Assembly (NCBI GenBank): GCA_017430925.1
Contig: JAFRMA010000033.1
Location: 1 to 38,683, forward strand
Direction of reading: 5' to 3'
Length of the DNA: 38,683 nucleotides
Source of the DNA: Solobacterium sp.
Lineage (GTDB): Bacteria > Bacillota_I > Bacilli_A > Erysipelotrichales > Erysipelotrichaceae
In this document: positions 9,272-18,491 of the stretch, one piece after another
Layout of the letters: each line of letters opens with the position of its first letter
How positions within the stretch are numbered: the first letter of the stretch is position 1
Notes under the pieces: model-generated
What the model was told of the DNA's origin: nothing
The model's input: the letters and a program-made list of their open reading frames with translations, nothing else
Databases searched by the model: none
Made by a program: the position numbers and the translations under genes

Positions 9272-9820
9272 ATGTCACGTATCGGTAATAAAACGATTAC
9301 CATTCCTGCCGGTGTGGAAGTTACCATCGCCGAAGGGAATGAGGTGACGGTCAAAGGTCCTAAGGGATCCTTGTCACGTAAATTCAATACCAATATCGGT
9401 ATTGAACAGAAGGATGGTGTGATCACAGTCACACGTCCGAATGAACAGAAAGCGATCAAACAGCTTCATGGTACAACCAGAGCTGTGCTTGCTACAATGA
9501 TCAACGGCTGCCATGAGGGTTATACAAAGACTCTGCAGATCGTCGGTATCGGTTACCGTGCAGCATTGCAGGGTAAGAAACTGACACTGAATCTTGGTTA
9601 CTCTCATCCGGTAGAATTCGAAGTACCGGAAGATCTGACAGTTACAGTGCCGGATGCCAATACAGTTACGATTACAGGTATTGACAAACAGCGTGTAGGT
9701 CAGTTTGCGGCAGTTGTAAGAGCAGCGAAGAAGCCTGAACCTTACGGCGGAAAAGGTGTTCGTTATAAGGATGAACATGTACGTCGTAAAGAAGGTAAGA
9801 CTGCTGCGTCCAAGAAGTAA
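9272..9820 (+). CDS. rplF: 50S ribosomal protein L6
   Basis: The 182-residue L6 starts [18 protein letters not shown]. It has the two repeated L6 folds and the C-terminal signature [21 protein letters not shown]. It lies near the sarcin-ricin loop. Standard length. Confidence 0.97.
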   Translation: MSRIGNKTITIPAGVEVTIAEGNEVTVKGPKGSLSRKFNTNIGIEQKDGVITVTRPNEQKAIKQLHGTTRAVLATMINGCHEGYTKTLQIVGIGYRAALQGKKLTLNLGYSHPVEFEVPEDLTVTVPDANTVTITGIDKQRVGQFAAVVRAAKKPEPYGGKGVRYKDEHVRRKEGKTAASKK

Positions 9821-9838
9821 TGGGAAGGAGAGAGTAAG

Positions 9839-10195
9839 ATGCTGAAAAAAGTAAATAAAAATGCTGAACGTATTCGCAGACATAAACGTGTACGTAAGAT
9901 TGTCAGTGGTACTCCTGAATGCCCACGTCTGAATGTGTTCCGTTCAAATAAGCACATCTATGCGCAGATTATTGACGACACAACAGGCAGAACACTTGCG
10001 GCAAGCAGTTCGGAAGTTCTGAAGCTTGAAAACGGCGGAAATATTGAAGCAGCGAAAAAAGTCGGTGAAGATATCGCAAAGAGATGTCAGGCAATCAATA
10101 TTGAAGCAGTGAAGTTTGACCGTGGCGGTTACGTATATCACGGCAGAGTCCAGGCATTGGCTGATGCGGCCAGAGAAGCCGGACTGAAGTTCTAG
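9839..10195 (+). CDS. rplR: 50S ribosomal protein L18
   Basis: The 118-residue L18 has the basic N-terminus and the 5S rRNA-binding core. Visible motifs are [20 protein letters not shown] and the C-terminal [20 protein letters not shown]. The length is typical. Confidence 0.97.
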   Translation: MLKKVNKNAERIRRHKRVRKIVSGTPECPRLNVFRSNKHIYAQIIDDTTGRTLAASSSEVLKLENGGNIEAAKKVGEDIAKRCQAINIEAVKFDRGGYVYHGRVQALADAAREAGLKF

Positions 10196-10214
10196 GAAGG
10201 GGAAGGAGAATACA

Positions 10215-10730
10215 ATGGAACGTAAACCATTCAGAAAAGCACGTGAACCGAAAGAGTTCGACGATGTCGTTGTCTCCATCAACCGTGTCAGTAAAACCGT
10301 AAAAGGTGGCCGTCGTATGAGATTCTCTGCACTTGTTGTAGTAGGAGATCATAAGGGTAGAGTCGGATTCGGTATGGGTAAAGCTGCAGAAGTACCGGAT
10401 GCGATCAAGAAAGCAACAGAGGCTGCAAACAAGAATGTATTCCGTGTTCAGCTGGTTGATGACAACCGTACAGTGCCTCATCTGGCAATTGGCAAGCATG
10501 GCGCAAGCAGTGTAATGCTGAAGCCTGCTGCTCCTGGTACCGGAGTTATCGCCGGTGGTGCCGTGCGTTCAATTCTTGAACTTGCAGGTATCTCTGATGT
10601 ATTAAGTAAGGTTATCGGTTCCCGTACACCTGTTAACGTAGTCCGTGCAACATTTGATGCTCTGGAATCCATGCGTACAGTGAATCAGATTGCCAAGATC
10701 CGTGAGAAGAAGATTGCGGATATTCGATAA
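10215..10730 (+). CDS. rpsE: 30S ribosomal protein S5
   Basis: The 171-residue S5 carries the double-stranded RNA-binding-like domain ([20 protein letters not shown]) and the C-terminal domain (GIAG-type loops and [19 protein letters not shown]). It is involved in decoding accuracy. In most Firmicutes rpmD (L30) follows; here rplO begins 12 nt later, so L30 is absent from its usual place. Confidence 0.97.
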   Translation: MERKPFRKAREPKEFDDVVVSINRVSKTVKGGRRMRFSALVVVGDHKGRVGFGMGKAAEVPDAIKKATEAANKNVFRVQLVDDNRTVPHLAIGKHGASSVMLKPAAPGTGVIAGGAVRSILELAGISDVLSKVIGSRTPVNVVRATFDALESMRTVNQIAKIREKKIADIR

Positions 10731-10742
10731 GGAGGAACTCTG

Positions 10743-11183
10743 ATGAAACTGAATGAAATGAAAGCTAATGAAGGAGCTCGCTTCACATCGAAGAGATTAG
10801 GCCGTGGCCAGGGATCCGGTCAGGGTAAAACTGCCGGCAAAGGTCATAAGGGTCAGAATGCCAGAAGCGGCGGCGGTGTAGCAATTGGTTTTGAAGGCGG
10901 ACAGACACCGTTCTTCAAGAGAACACCGATGCGTGGCTTCACCAATATGAACCGTAAGGAATATGCAATTATCAACGTTGAAGATCTGAACTGCTTCGAT
11001 GATGATACAACTGTTAATTTCGAACTTCTGAAGGACTGCGGAATGATCAAGAAAGAACTCGACGGTCTGAAAGTCCTGGGCAGCGGAACGCTGGAAAAGA
11101 AGTTAACGGTGCAGGCAGCAAAATTCTCCAAATCGGCTCAAAAAGCGATTGAAGATGCAGGCGGCAAAGCTGAGGTAATCTAA
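10743..11183 (+). CDS. rplO: 50S ribosomal protein L15
   Basis: The 146-residue L15 starts [20 protein letters not shown]. It has the glycine-rich, basic loop region ([20 protein letters not shown]) and the C-terminal globular domain with [20 protein letters not shown]. It directly follows rpsE without L30. secY starts 2 nt after its stop. Confidence 0.97.
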   Translation: MKLNEMKANEGARFTSKRLGRGQGSGQGKTAGKGHKGQNARSGGGVAIGFEGGQTPFFKRTPMRGFTNMNRKEYAIINVEDLNCFDDDTTVNFELLKDCGMIKKELDGLKVLGSGTLEKKLTVQAAKFSKSAQKAIEDAGGKAEVI

Positions 11184-11185
11184 TC

Positions 11186-12466
11186 ATGCTGCATACGTTC
11201 GCCAGCTTTTTCAAGACTAAGGAGATCCGTAACAAGATACTCTTTACCTTGGCAATGCTGCTGGTTTACCGCATTGGATCAGCGATTCCGGTGCCTGGTG
11301 TAGATGCTTCACAGCTGGCATCCCAGATTGCGGACAATTCCATTCTCAGTATGATGAACTTACTGGGCGGCGGAGCGTTTGAAAGATTATCCGTATTCGC
11401 TCTTGGTGTAGGACCTTACATCACTGCCAGTATTATTATTCAGCTGCTGAGTATGGATGTGATCCCTGCTTTGACGGAATTATCCAAGTCCGGGCAGAGC
11501 GGCAGAACCAAAATTGATAAGATTACACGTTATCTTGGAGTGATCCTGGCATTTGTCCAGGCATTCTCCATGGTATATGCATTTGATCGTCAGTATGCAA
11601 TCCTTGAGAGCAATTCACTCTCTACATATCTTTATGTAGCAACCATACTGTGTGCAGGTACACAGTTCCTCATCTGGATCGGTGACCGCATCAGTATGAA
11701 GGGTATCGGAAACGGTATATCCATTATTATCTTCGCAGGTATTGTCAGCAATATCCCGGCACAGTTTGTCCAGGTATTCAATATCCAGGTAAGCGGTTCA
11801 TCTCAGGGTGCTGTCTTCGGCGGTGTTCTGCAGTTCGCACTGTATTGTCTGTTATACCTTGCGATTATTGTCGGTGTTGTGATTATGCAGCTGGCAGTAA
11901 GAAAGATTCCGATTCAATATACATCCAGTTCCAATACACGTGGTAATGATATTACATATCTGCCGTTTAAAATCAATTCTGCCAGCGTTATTCCGGTAAT
12001 CTTCGCAGGTTCGATTATTACCGCTCCTCAGATCATTCTGAGCTTCATTAACGCGGATGCATACAACAAGGTCAGTAACTTCCTGAGTTTACAGAAACCT
12101 GTTGGATTGGCAATCTATGCAGTATTGACCTTCCTGTTCACTTTCTTCTATACAGATCTGCAGGTAGATGCGGAGAAAGTAGCGGAGAATCTGGGCAAGA
12201 GCGGCGCATATATCCCCGGTATCCGTCCGGGCAACGAAACCATTACCTATCTTCGTAAAGTTATTCACAGAATTACTGTGCTGGGTGCTACAGCCCTGAC
12301 TATTATCGCTGTACTTCCGTATATCATCCCGATGTTCACTTCACTGCCTTCGTCAATCTCGATCGGCGGTACAGGTATCATCATCGTGGTTGGTGTAGCG
12401 ATGGAAACGATATCTCAGCTTAAGGGTCAGCTCACTCAGAAACAGTATCACGGCTTCTTGAAGTAG
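11186..12466 (+). CDS. secY: Protein translocase subunit SecY
   Basis: The 426-residue polytopic membrane protein has about ten hydrophobic segments. It forms the channel of the Sec translocon with SecE and SecG. Conserved features are the N-terminal KIRNKILFTL-type amphipathic stretch, RIGSAIPVPGVD, GVGPYITASIIIQLL (TM2/plug area), GIGNGISIIIFAGI, and the cytoplasmic loop around YIPGIRPGNET. The length is standard. Starting 2 nt after rplO, it is likely translationally coupled to the ribosomal genes, as in other spc operons. Confidence 0.97.
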   Translation: MLHTFASFFKTKEIRNKILFTLAMLLVYRIGSAIPVPGVDASQLASQIADNSILSMMNLLGGGAFERLSVFALGVGPYITASIIIQLLSMDVIPALTELSKSGQSGRTKIDKITRYLGVILAFVQAFSMVYAFDRQYAILESNSLSTYLYVATILCAGTQFLIWIGDRISMKGIGNGISIIIFAGIVSNIPAQFVQVFNIQVSGSSQGAVFGGVLQFALYCLLYLAIIVGVVIMQLAVRKIPIQYTSSSNTRGNDITYLPFKINSASVIPVIFAGSIITAPQIILSFINADAYNKVSNFLSLQKPVGLAIYAVLTFLFTFFYTDLQVDAEKVAENLGKSGAYIPGIRPGNETITYLRKVIHRITVLGATALTIIAVLPYIIPMFTSLPSSISIGGTGIIIVVGVAMETISQLKGQLTQKQYHGFLK

Positions 12467-12478
12467 AAAGGATACCTG

Positions 12479-13129
12479 ATGAATCTATTGATTATGGGCC
12501 CTGCAGGGTCCGGAAAAGGCACTTTTTCGGAAAGAATTATCGAACATTACGCAATTAAACATATTTCTACAGGAGATATGCTCAGGGAACATGTTAAGAG
12601 TCAGACAGAATTAGGTAAACTGGCTGCCGGCTACATGAATGCCGGTAAGCTGGTTCCCAGCGATGTAGTCAACCAGATGGTCGAGTATACACTTGCTCAG
12701 GATGACTGCAAGACAGGCTGGCTTTTGGATGGCTATCCCCGTACACTGGAACAGGCTAACGCGCTGGAACAGATCACGGAGAGAATCGGACGTCCGATTG
12801 ATGCAGTAATCGTTCTTGAAGTAGGTCTGGAAACACTGCAGGATCGTATTACGACCCGCAGAGTTTGTCCTCAGTGTGGTGCGATCTACAACATCAAATC
12901 ACACCCCAGCAAGGTACTGGGAATCTGCGATCAATGTGGTCATGAACTGATTCAGCGGAAAGATGATACTTTAGAAGAACTGGAAGTACGTATGACTGAA
13001 TACCATAAGAATACTGAACCGGTAATCGAATTCTATGAAGTCAAAGGACTGGTTCACAGAATTGACGGTGACAGAGACAGAGACGCAATCTTTGGGGATA
13101 TTCAGGAAATACTTGATCGTATTGGATAA
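12479..13129 (+). CDS. adk: Adenylate kinase, zinc-containing
   Basis: The 216-residue kinase interconverts ATP and AMP with two ADP. The P-loop is GPAGSGKGT near the N-terminus, followed by the AMP-binding segment STGDMLR and the DGYPRT motif. The LID domain carries a zinc site with CPQCG and CDQCG pairs, the Gram-positive type. The usual downstream neighbour map is missing, and a long hairpin begins at the adk stop codon. Confidence 0.97.
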   Translation: MNLLIMGPAGSGKGTFSERIIEHYAIKHISTGDMLREHVKSQTELGKLAAGYMNAGKLVPSDVVNQMVEYTLAQDDCKTGWLLDGYPRTLEQANALEQITERIGRPIDAVIVLEVGLETLQDRITTRRVCPQCGAIYNIKSHPSKVLGICDQCGHELIQRKDDTLEELEVRMTEYHKNTEPVIEFYEVKGLVHRIDGDRDRDAIFGDIQEILDRIG

Positions 13130-13163
13130 TCTTCTTCGGTACGATAACCGTACCGAAGAAGAT
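13129..13163 (+). repeat. Perfect 15-bp inverted repeat between adk and infA
   Basis: Arms at 13129-13143 and 13149-13163 (core CTTCTTCGGTACG and CGTACCGAAGAAG) pair without mismatch around the loop ATAAC. The stem starts on the last base of the adk stop codon. It is not followed by a T run, so it is not a classical terminator. It could be a processing site, a partial terminator or a 3'-end stabiliser that sets infA-rpoA expression apart from adk. It lies where map is normally found. Confidence 0.8.
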
Positions 13164-13186
13164 ACATAAAAAGAAAGAGAGATTGA

Positions 13187-13405
13187 ATGGGAAAACAGGA
13201 TGTCATTGAAATTGATGGTATCGTAGAGGAAACACTTCCTAATGCCAATTTCAAGGTGAGACTTCAAAACGGACACGAGATCCGCGCTCACGTTGCTGGT
13301 AAAATCCGGATGAATTACATACGCATTTTACCAGGCGATCGGGTCACTGTGGAAATTTCACCTTATGATTTAACACGTGGGCGGATTACTTATCGTCATA
13401 AGTAA
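13187..13405 (+). CDS. infA: Translation initiation factor IF-1
   Basis: The 72-residue OB-fold protein binds the 30S A site during initiation. Motifs are [36 protein letters not shown] and the C-terminal [11 protein letters not shown]. It starts 23 nt after the adk hairpin, with AAAGAGAG as ribosome-binding site. The length is standard. Confidence 0.96.
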   Translation: MGKQDVIEIDGIVEETLPNANFKVRLQNGHEIRAHVAGKIRMNYIRILPGDRVTVEISPYDLTRGRITYRHK

Positions 13406-13436
13406 TCAATCTAAGTAATTTCAGGAGGAAACAGAA

Positions 13437-13550
13437 ATGAAAGTTAGACCGTCGGTAAAACCTATGTGTGACAAATGCCGCGTTATCAAGCGCAGAGGCG
13501 TTGTCATGGTAATCTGCGAAAACCCGAAACATAAGCAGAGACAGGGATAG
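13437..13550 (+). CDS. rpmJ: 50S ribosomal protein L36
   Basis: A 37-residue zinc-ribbon protein starts [19 protein letters not shown] and ends [10 protein letters not shown]. The four zinc ligands (C11, C14, C27 and the histidine of PKH) are present, so it is the C+ form. It has AGGAGG 8 nt upstream and lies between infA and rpsM in the usual order. Confidence 0.96.
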   Translation: MKVRPSVKPMCDKCRVIKRRGVVMVICENPKHKQRQG

Positions 13551-13569
13551 TAAGGAGAGATATAGAACT

Positions 13570-13935
13570 ATGGCACGTATTGCTGGTGTGGATATTCCTT
13601 CGAATAAGCGAATTGTAATATCCTTAACATATATTTACGGTATCGGATTATCTACAGCGAAGCAGATTCTTGCGGACTGCGGAATCAGCGAAGATATCCG
13701 TACAAGAGATCTGACAGATGCTCAGGAAAACCAGATTCGTCAGGCTGTTGATATGATCAAGACAGAGGGTGACCTTCGTCGTGAGAGAGCACTGAATATC
13801 AAGAGACTGATGGAAATCGGTTGTTACAGAGGTCTTCGTCACAGAAGAGGACTTCCTGTTCGCGGACAGCGCACACGTACAAATGCTCGTACCCGTAAGG
13901 GACCGCGTCGTACTGTAGCGAATAAGAAGAAGTAA
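13570..13935 (+). CDS. rpsM: 30S ribosomal protein S13
   Basis: The 121-residue S13 has [15 protein letters not shown] and [14 protein letters not shown] (helix-two-turn-helix), then the conserved basic C-terminus [19 protein letters not shown]. It forms bridge B1 contacts between subunits. AAGGAGAG precedes the start. Confidence 0.97.
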   Translation: MARIAGVDIPSNKRIVISLTYIYGIGLSTAKQILADCGISEDIRTRDLTDAQENQIRQAVDMIKTEGDLRRERALNIKRLMEIGCYRGLRHRRGLPVRGQRTRTNARTRKGPRRTVANKKK

Positions 13936-13950
13936 TGGGAGGATTGAATA

Positions 13951-14355
13951 ATGGCACAGAATTCTAGAAATAAAAGAGGCGCCGTACGTAAGAAGAAAGT
14001 AAAACGTAATATAACCAAGGGTGTCGCACATATTCATTCTACATTTAACAACACGATCGTAACGATCGCTGACGAAGCAGGAAACGTTATTTCCTGGAGC
14101 TCTGCAGGTGCATTGGGATACAAGGGTTCCCGTAAATCTACACCTTATGTTGCACAGTTATGTGCAGAAGCAGCCGCAAAGTCTGCAGTTATGCAGGGTT
14201 TGAAGACTGTAGAAGTTAACGTCAAGGGACCTGGTCCGGGACGTGAAGCAGCTGTACGTTCTCTGTCCATAGCCGGACTGGAAATTACAGCAATCAATGA
14301 TGTAACACCTATTCCTCATAACGGATGCCGTCCGCCGAAGAGACCGCGCGGTTAA
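13951..14355 (+). CDS. rpsK: 30S ribosomal protein S11
   Basis: The 134-residue platform protein has a basic N-terminus and [33 protein letters not shown] and the C-terminal signature [18 protein letters not shown]. Order and spacing match other alpha operons. Confidence 0.97.
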   Translation: MAQNSRNKRGAVRKKKVKRNITKGVAHIHSTFNNTIVTIADEAGNVISWSSAGALGYKGSRKSTPYVAQLCAEAAAKSAVMQGLKTVEVNVKGPGPGREAAVRSLSIAGLEITAINDVTPIPHNGCRPPKRPRG

Positions 14356-14378
14356 TCAGGAAAGAGGAGGATTGTTGC

Positions 14379-15338
14379 ATGCAGAAATTTGAACGTGCTG
14401 AATTTGAAGTAGAAGAATACGTTGAATCTGAAAACTATGGTAAGTTCGTTCTTGCTCCGTTAGAGAGAGGTTTCGGTACGACGATCGGTAATGCTTTACG
14501 CAGAGTATTATTATCATCATTACCCGGTGCTGCGGTATTCTCCATCAAGGTAGATGGTGTATACCACGAATTCACAACGATTCCGGGTGTGAGAGAAGAT
14601 GTATCCATGATTATTCTTCAGCTGAAGCAGCTGATCATGAAGATCGACGATGATGAAGTATATACGCTGCAGATTTCCGCGAAGGGACCTTGCACGGTAA
14701 CAGCAGGAGATATCCTCTGCCCGGCACAGGTAGAAGTATTGAATAAGGACCTTGAGATTGCGCATATTGAAGCCGGCGGTTCTCTGGAAATGGAACTGAA
14801 GGTAAAGAACGGCCGCGGTTATGTCGGTAGTGATATCAACAAGCAGATCAACCAGGGTAGTTCGCAGGGAATCGGAACAGTATTTACAGATTCGATCTAT
14901 ACACCGATTGAGAAAGTCAGCTATGAGGTTCAGCCTACACGTGTCGGTCAGGATTCCAAGTATGACAGTCTGACAATGGAAGTCTGGACAGATGGATCCA
15001 TTAATCCGCAGAAAGCGATTTCTCTCGGCGCGAAGATCTTGATTGACCATCTGGATATTATCGCCGGATTGAATGAAGAAGTTCTTTCCATGGAAGATAT
15101 CATCAAAGAAGGCGGCACAGAGGTACAGAGCAAGTCTCAGCAGCAGTTGATTGAAGACCTGGATCTGTCCGTACGTTCATACAACTGTCTGAAACGTGCG
15201 AATATTCAGACGGTAGAAGATTTGACACAGAAGACCGAGGAGGAGATGATGAGAGTCCGTAACCTCGGAAAGAAATCATTGAAAGAGGTTAAGGACAAGC
15301 TCGCCGAACTTGGTTTGGGCTTCAAGTCCTTCGATTAA
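14379..15338 (+). CDS. rpoA: RNA polymerase subunit alpha
   Basis: The 319-residue alpha subunit has an N-terminal assembly domain (LAPLERGFGTTIGNALRRVL, the dimer and beta-contact region) and a C-terminal DNA- and activator-binding domain (LDLSVRSYNCLKRANI and RNLGKKSLKEVKDKLAELG). The ATG at 14379 follows GAGGAGG by 8 nt and gives MQKFERAEFEVEEY. An upstream in-frame start at 14325 would overlap rpsK and lacks a ribosome-binding site. Confidence 0.97.
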   Translation: MQKFERAEFEVEEYVESENYGKFVLAPLERGFGTTIGNALRRVLLSSLPGAAVFSIKVDGVYHEFTTIPGVREDVSMIILQLKQLIMKIDDDEVYTLQISAKGPCTVTAGDILCPAQVEVLNKDLEIAHIEAGGSLEMELKVKNGRGYVGSDINKQINQGSSQGIGTVFTDSIYTPIEKVSYEVQPTRVGQDSKYDSLTMEVWTDGSINPQKAISLGAKILIDHLDIIAGLNEEVLSMEDIIKEGGTEVQSKSQQQLIEDLDLSVRSYNCLKRANIQTVEDLTQKTEEEMMRVRNLGKKSLKEVKDKLAELGLGFKSFD

Positions 15339-15353
15339 CAGGAGGAACAGAAT

Positions 15354-15716
15354 ATGTGGAATCGTAGATTTGGAAGGACTGCAGATCATCGTAAAGCGAT
15401 GTTAAGAAATTTAGCAACTTCTGTCATCTTATACGGTCGTGTTGAGACAACAGAAGCCAAAGCGAAAGATATGCGTTCCGTCGTTGATCATCTGATTACC
15501 TTAGGTAAGAAGGGTGATCTCGCAGCCCGCAGACAGGCAGCTGCTTATATCCGTCACGCTGTTGCGGATGATGCGACAGGTCAGACAGTCTTACAGAAAC
15601 TGTTTGATGAAGTAGCTCCCAAGTACAAGGATCGTAACGGTGGTTATACCCGAGTCGTAAAGACAGGTACACGCCGCGGCGATGCTGCACCAATGGCTTA
15701 TATTGAATTGGTATAG
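15354..15716 (+). CDS. rplQ: 50S ribosomal protein L17
   Basis: The 120-residue L17 contains [20 protein letters not shown] and the C-terminal [20 protein letters not shown]. It is the last gene of the alpha-type segment. In many Firmicutes the ECF transporter genes and truA come next; here a terminator and a surface-glycan locus follow. Confidence 0.97.
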   Translation: MWNRRFGRTADHRKAMLRNLATSVILYGRVETTEAKAKDMRSVVDHLITLGKKGDLAARRQAAAYIRHAVADDATGQTVLQKLFDEVAPKYKDRNGGYTRVVKTGTRRGDAAPMAYIELV

Positions 15717-15722
15717 TATAAT
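15717..15722 (+). promoter_or_regulatory. Candidate -10 element for the lipoprotein/glycan operon
   Basis: A consensus TATAAT begins directly after the rplQ stop codon. Initiation about 7 nt downstream, near 15729, would begin inside the rplQ terminator stem, so new transcripts could not form the hairpin. No good -35 was found at normal spacing, so the call is tentative. Confidence 0.35.
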
Positions 15723-15749
15723 AAACCTGTGATAAACACAGGTTTTTTT
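15723..15749 (+). terminator. Rho-independent terminator of the ribosomal operon
   Basis: The perfect stem AAACCTGTG and CACAGGTTT around ATAAA is followed by a T run. It ends one base before the ATG of the next gene, so the 3' arm also supplies the only AGG that could act as a weak ribosome-binding site for that gene. Confidence 0.85.
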
Positions 15750-16874
15750 ATGAAAAAGATATGGGTACTTTTACTCTGTATACTGATTGCCGGATGCCGG
15801 AATACTTCTGAACAGACTCCTCAGCAGACAGAACAAAGCACCGAAACACCGGATACTCTCGTGGTTGAGTCTTATACCAAAGCGGTAAAGATGAATCATG
15901 TCTTTCATCTTGGAGATCAGACGGTCATGGACAGGAATACCATGGATGGTGTTTTAGAAGCGGATGAAACACAGTCGACAGGTCATATACGGATGAACTA
16001 TGACAGTAATGGTTTACAGTCAGAGATCGACGGATGGTATACGGACGGGAAACTGTATAATACCTATAACGGTGTAGAGTATTATGAGAAAATGGGTTTT
16101 GATGAATTCCTGTCTCTGACATTGATTCAGGAAGGCGCAGAAATCCGTGACGAAGACTGTCTGGAGATTCGCCGGGAAGGGGACAGCACGATTTATGTGA
16201 TTGATCCGGCAGATGCGAAAAAGATCATCTCTGCTTCCTACGATATGTACGATATCGCAAACTATGCCGTAAAGATTCTGGAGATGACGGTAAGGCGTAC
16301 AGAACAACACGGCAGGATCACCGGAGAAGAAGTTACCTATAAGGCGGATTTAGGCAAGGATCTGTATCTGGACTACAATACTTCGGTCAATTATCTGAAG
16401 CTGAATTCCACAGATATCATCATTTCCCGGGATATGCTGGATCATTTCAAAGAGTATGTATCGTATGATGAGATTGATGTGGATGCAATCAGTGATATAC
16501 CCGCTGTGGATGACAGTCCGGAAGATACCGTTACCGCTACATTTGAGAAGAGGATCGTCGGCCGGCTGAATTATCGGAAAGAAACGAACGGTACTTATAC
16601 GACACAATATAACGAAAACGAATCATATAACATCGACTTTACGAATTGTCTGTTTACCTACAAGAATCGTACAAGTACGTATGTGTATAACTGGCGCAGT
16701 GATACCGGTGGCTTCGGCACTTCCTGTGTTTATGATTTCAGACATGAATCCGGCAGTGATTCATGTCAGGAATCTACACTGGATATGATTAAGAATGTCC
16801 GTATGTATTTTGAACTGGAATTGTATTATTGCGGATTATCCCTGGATGATCTGATTGCTGAAAGTACGCAATAG
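15750..16874 (+). CDS. Predicted lipoprotein of unknown function
   Basis: The 374-residue product has a lipoprotein signal peptide, MKKIWVLLLCILIAGC, with lipobox IAGC and lipidation Cys16. A Thr/Gln/Glu-rich linker follows, to about residue 38. The mature part is soluble and resembles beta-rich envelope lipoproteins. It contains patches such as GWYTDGKLYNTYNGVEYYEK and a C-terminal region with several aromatic residues, but I recognise no enzyme motif. The ATG at 15750 is preferred over an upstream GTG at 15729 because it gives a clean signal peptide. It lies directly behind the ribosomal terminator and 15 nt before a glycosyltransferase, so it may belong to the glycan operon. Confidence 0.8.
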   Translation: MKKIWVLLLCILIAGCRNTSEQTPQQTEQSTETPDTLVVESYTKAVKMNHVFHLGDQTVMDRNTMDGVLEADETQSTGHIRMNYDSNGLQSEIDGWYTDGKLYNTYNGVEYYEKMGFDEFLSLTLIQEGAEIRDEDCLEIRREGDSTIYVIDPADAKKIISASYDMYDIANYAVKILEMTVRRTEQHGRITGEEVTYKADLGKDLYLDYNTSVNYLKLNSTDIIISRDMLDHFKEYVSYDEIDVDAISDIPAVDDSPEDTVTATFEKRIVGRLNYRKETNGTYTTQYNENESYNIDFTNCLFTYKNRTSTYVYNWRSDTGGFGTSCVYDFRHESGSDSCQESTLDMIKNVRMYFELELYYCGLSLDDLIAESTQ

Positions 16875-16889
16875 GAGTAGACAACCATT

Positions 16890-18491
16890 ATGAAAGATAA
16901 TGAAATGATATCCGTGATCATACCGGTATATAACGTGGAAGATTATATCGATGAATGTATGGAAAGTGTTGTACACCAGACGTACAAAGACCTGGAAATA
17001 CTGCTCATCAACGACGGATCGACCGACGGATCACACGAGAAATGTCTGTCCTGGGCAGAAAGAGATACCAGAATCCGCTATATCAACAAGCAGAATGAAG
17101 GAGTTGCTGCTTCACGGAATCTGGGCGTAGATCTTGCGCAGGGAAAGTATGTTTCCTTTGTAGATCCGGATGACTGGTTGGATCTTACTTATTTTGAGAA
17201 ACTTCATCAATGTCTGACAGAGAATGACGCGGATTATGCGGAATGCGATCTGTGGCGGTATAACAACCGTACAGGGAAGAAGATCTACCGGTCATGTTAC
17301 GGAAGAATGGGCGTGCCGTATACACTGGAAGAACATATGAAATACGGGCCTACCGCAACGTATAAGGCAATTTCCAGAAGATCTCTGTGGACTGAGCACC
17401 AGATTCATATGCCGTCCTGTTCGTTTGAATCACCGGCCGTGTATTCGCTGATTCTGGCGCTGAGCAAGAAGATTGCGAATGTCCGTGAACCACTGTACTA
17501 TTACCGGCGTTTCCGGGAGAATTCCCTGATTGAAAACGGCTATGCGCTGCCGGAAGGAAAACCAAACAATACCCTCGCAATAGACGCAATGAAGTTTCTG
17601 GTTGGAGAATTCAAACGCTGCGGAATCTATGAGCGCTATTCTTCGATTCTTGAAGGTGTAGTGAAATACAGACTCAGTGATATTCTGGCGATGCAGTTTC
17701 ACCGCAAACCACGTAATGATTATCTGGAACTGACAAAGAATTACCGTGAATTCCTTTCTTCCTGTTTCCCGGAAGGACATAATGAACGGTATCTGTGCTG
17801 GGGAGGATATAATCTCAACCGGATCCTGACCCATATGAATACTTTACATGATCCTTACTGCCGTTTTAATTTTTCAAGCCTGATCAGCTTATTGAATTCA
17901 GAAGATCTGAATCTGCCGGTAAAGCACAAAAACAATTACCGGAGAATTATGGTTGAACGGGAGTTACACCGGGAATTTTTCCATGTGTTGGAAGAAGTAC
18001 AGCCGGAGTATATATTCCTTGATCTGATTGAAGAAAGATTTGATATCGGACTGTACGAGGGTAAATATATCACCTGCAGTGACGCATGGGGAGGAATGGA
18101 AGAACCGGTACAGCCACAGGAAATCATCCCATTTGGATCTGAACAGAGAGATCAATTATTCCGTCAGGCATTTCAGTTATTCCGGGATACGGTAAAACAG
18201 ACAGTTTCTGATACCCGTATAATCGTTATAGAGAATTATCTCAGTGAATATGTCGGCGACTTTCAGGAGAAAACACAATTTCCTCAGATTGAACAAATTT
18301 ATTATACGAATACAATTCTGAAGAAATACTATAACCATATCCGTGAAAAATACCCGGAGATTACCTTTGTGTCACCTTCAAAGATGCCGGAGTATTTCAC
18401 GGATAAGAATTATGAATATGGGGCTGTACCATCTCATTTGAATGAGATCGTAAACCAGAAAATAGCGGGAGAGATAGAAAAGATACGATGA
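16890..18491 (+). CDS. GT2-family glycosyltransferase with C-terminal DUF6270-like region
   Basis: The 533-residue protein begins with a GT-A glycosyltransferase domain: SVIIPVYNVEDYIDE, NDGSTDGS (residues 41-48) and the metal-binding DPDD (92-95). These features place it in family GT2, which transfers a sugar from a nucleotide sugar to a surface glycan or lipid intermediate. A middle helical region follows. The last 160 or so residues (from EVQPEYIFLDLIEERFDIG to the PSHLNEIVNQKI end) look like the DUF6270 type found in polysaccharide loci. No membrane segment is seen, so it is probably a cytoplasmic peripheral enzyme. AGGAG lies 12 nt before the start. The stop overlaps the next gene by 4 nt (ATGA). 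Donor and acceptor sugars cannot be deduced. Confidence 0.88.
   Translation: MKDNEMISVIIPVYNVEDYIDECMESVVHQTYKDLEILLINDGSTDGSHEKCLSWAERDTRIRYINKQNEGVAASRNLGVDLAQGKYVSFVDPDDWLDLTYFEKLHQCLTENDADYAECDLWRYNNRTGKKIYRSCYGRMGVPYTLEEHMKYGPTATYKAISRRSLWTEHQIHMPSCSFESPAVYSLILALSKKIANVREPLYYYRRFRENSLIENGYALPEGKPNNTLAIDAMKFLVGEFKRCGIYERYSSILEGVVKYRLSDILAMQFHRKPRNDYLELTKNYREFLSSCFPEGHNERYLCWGGYNLNRILTHMNTLHDPYCRFNFSSLISLLNSEDLNLPVKHKNNYRRIMVERELHREFFHVLEEVQPEYIFLDLIEERFDIGLYEGKYITCSDAWGGMEEPVQPQEIIPFGSEQRDQLFRQAFQLFRDTVKQTVSDTRIIVIENYLSEYVGDFQEKTQFPQIEQIYYTNTILKKYYNHIREKYPEITFVSPSKMPEYFTDKNYEYGAVPSHLNEIVNQKIAGEIEKIR

Noticed and set aside
14325..14378. Upstream start for rpoA within rpsK
   Set aside because: No ribosome-binding site, overlap with rpsK, and residues unlike the alpha subunit N-terminus.
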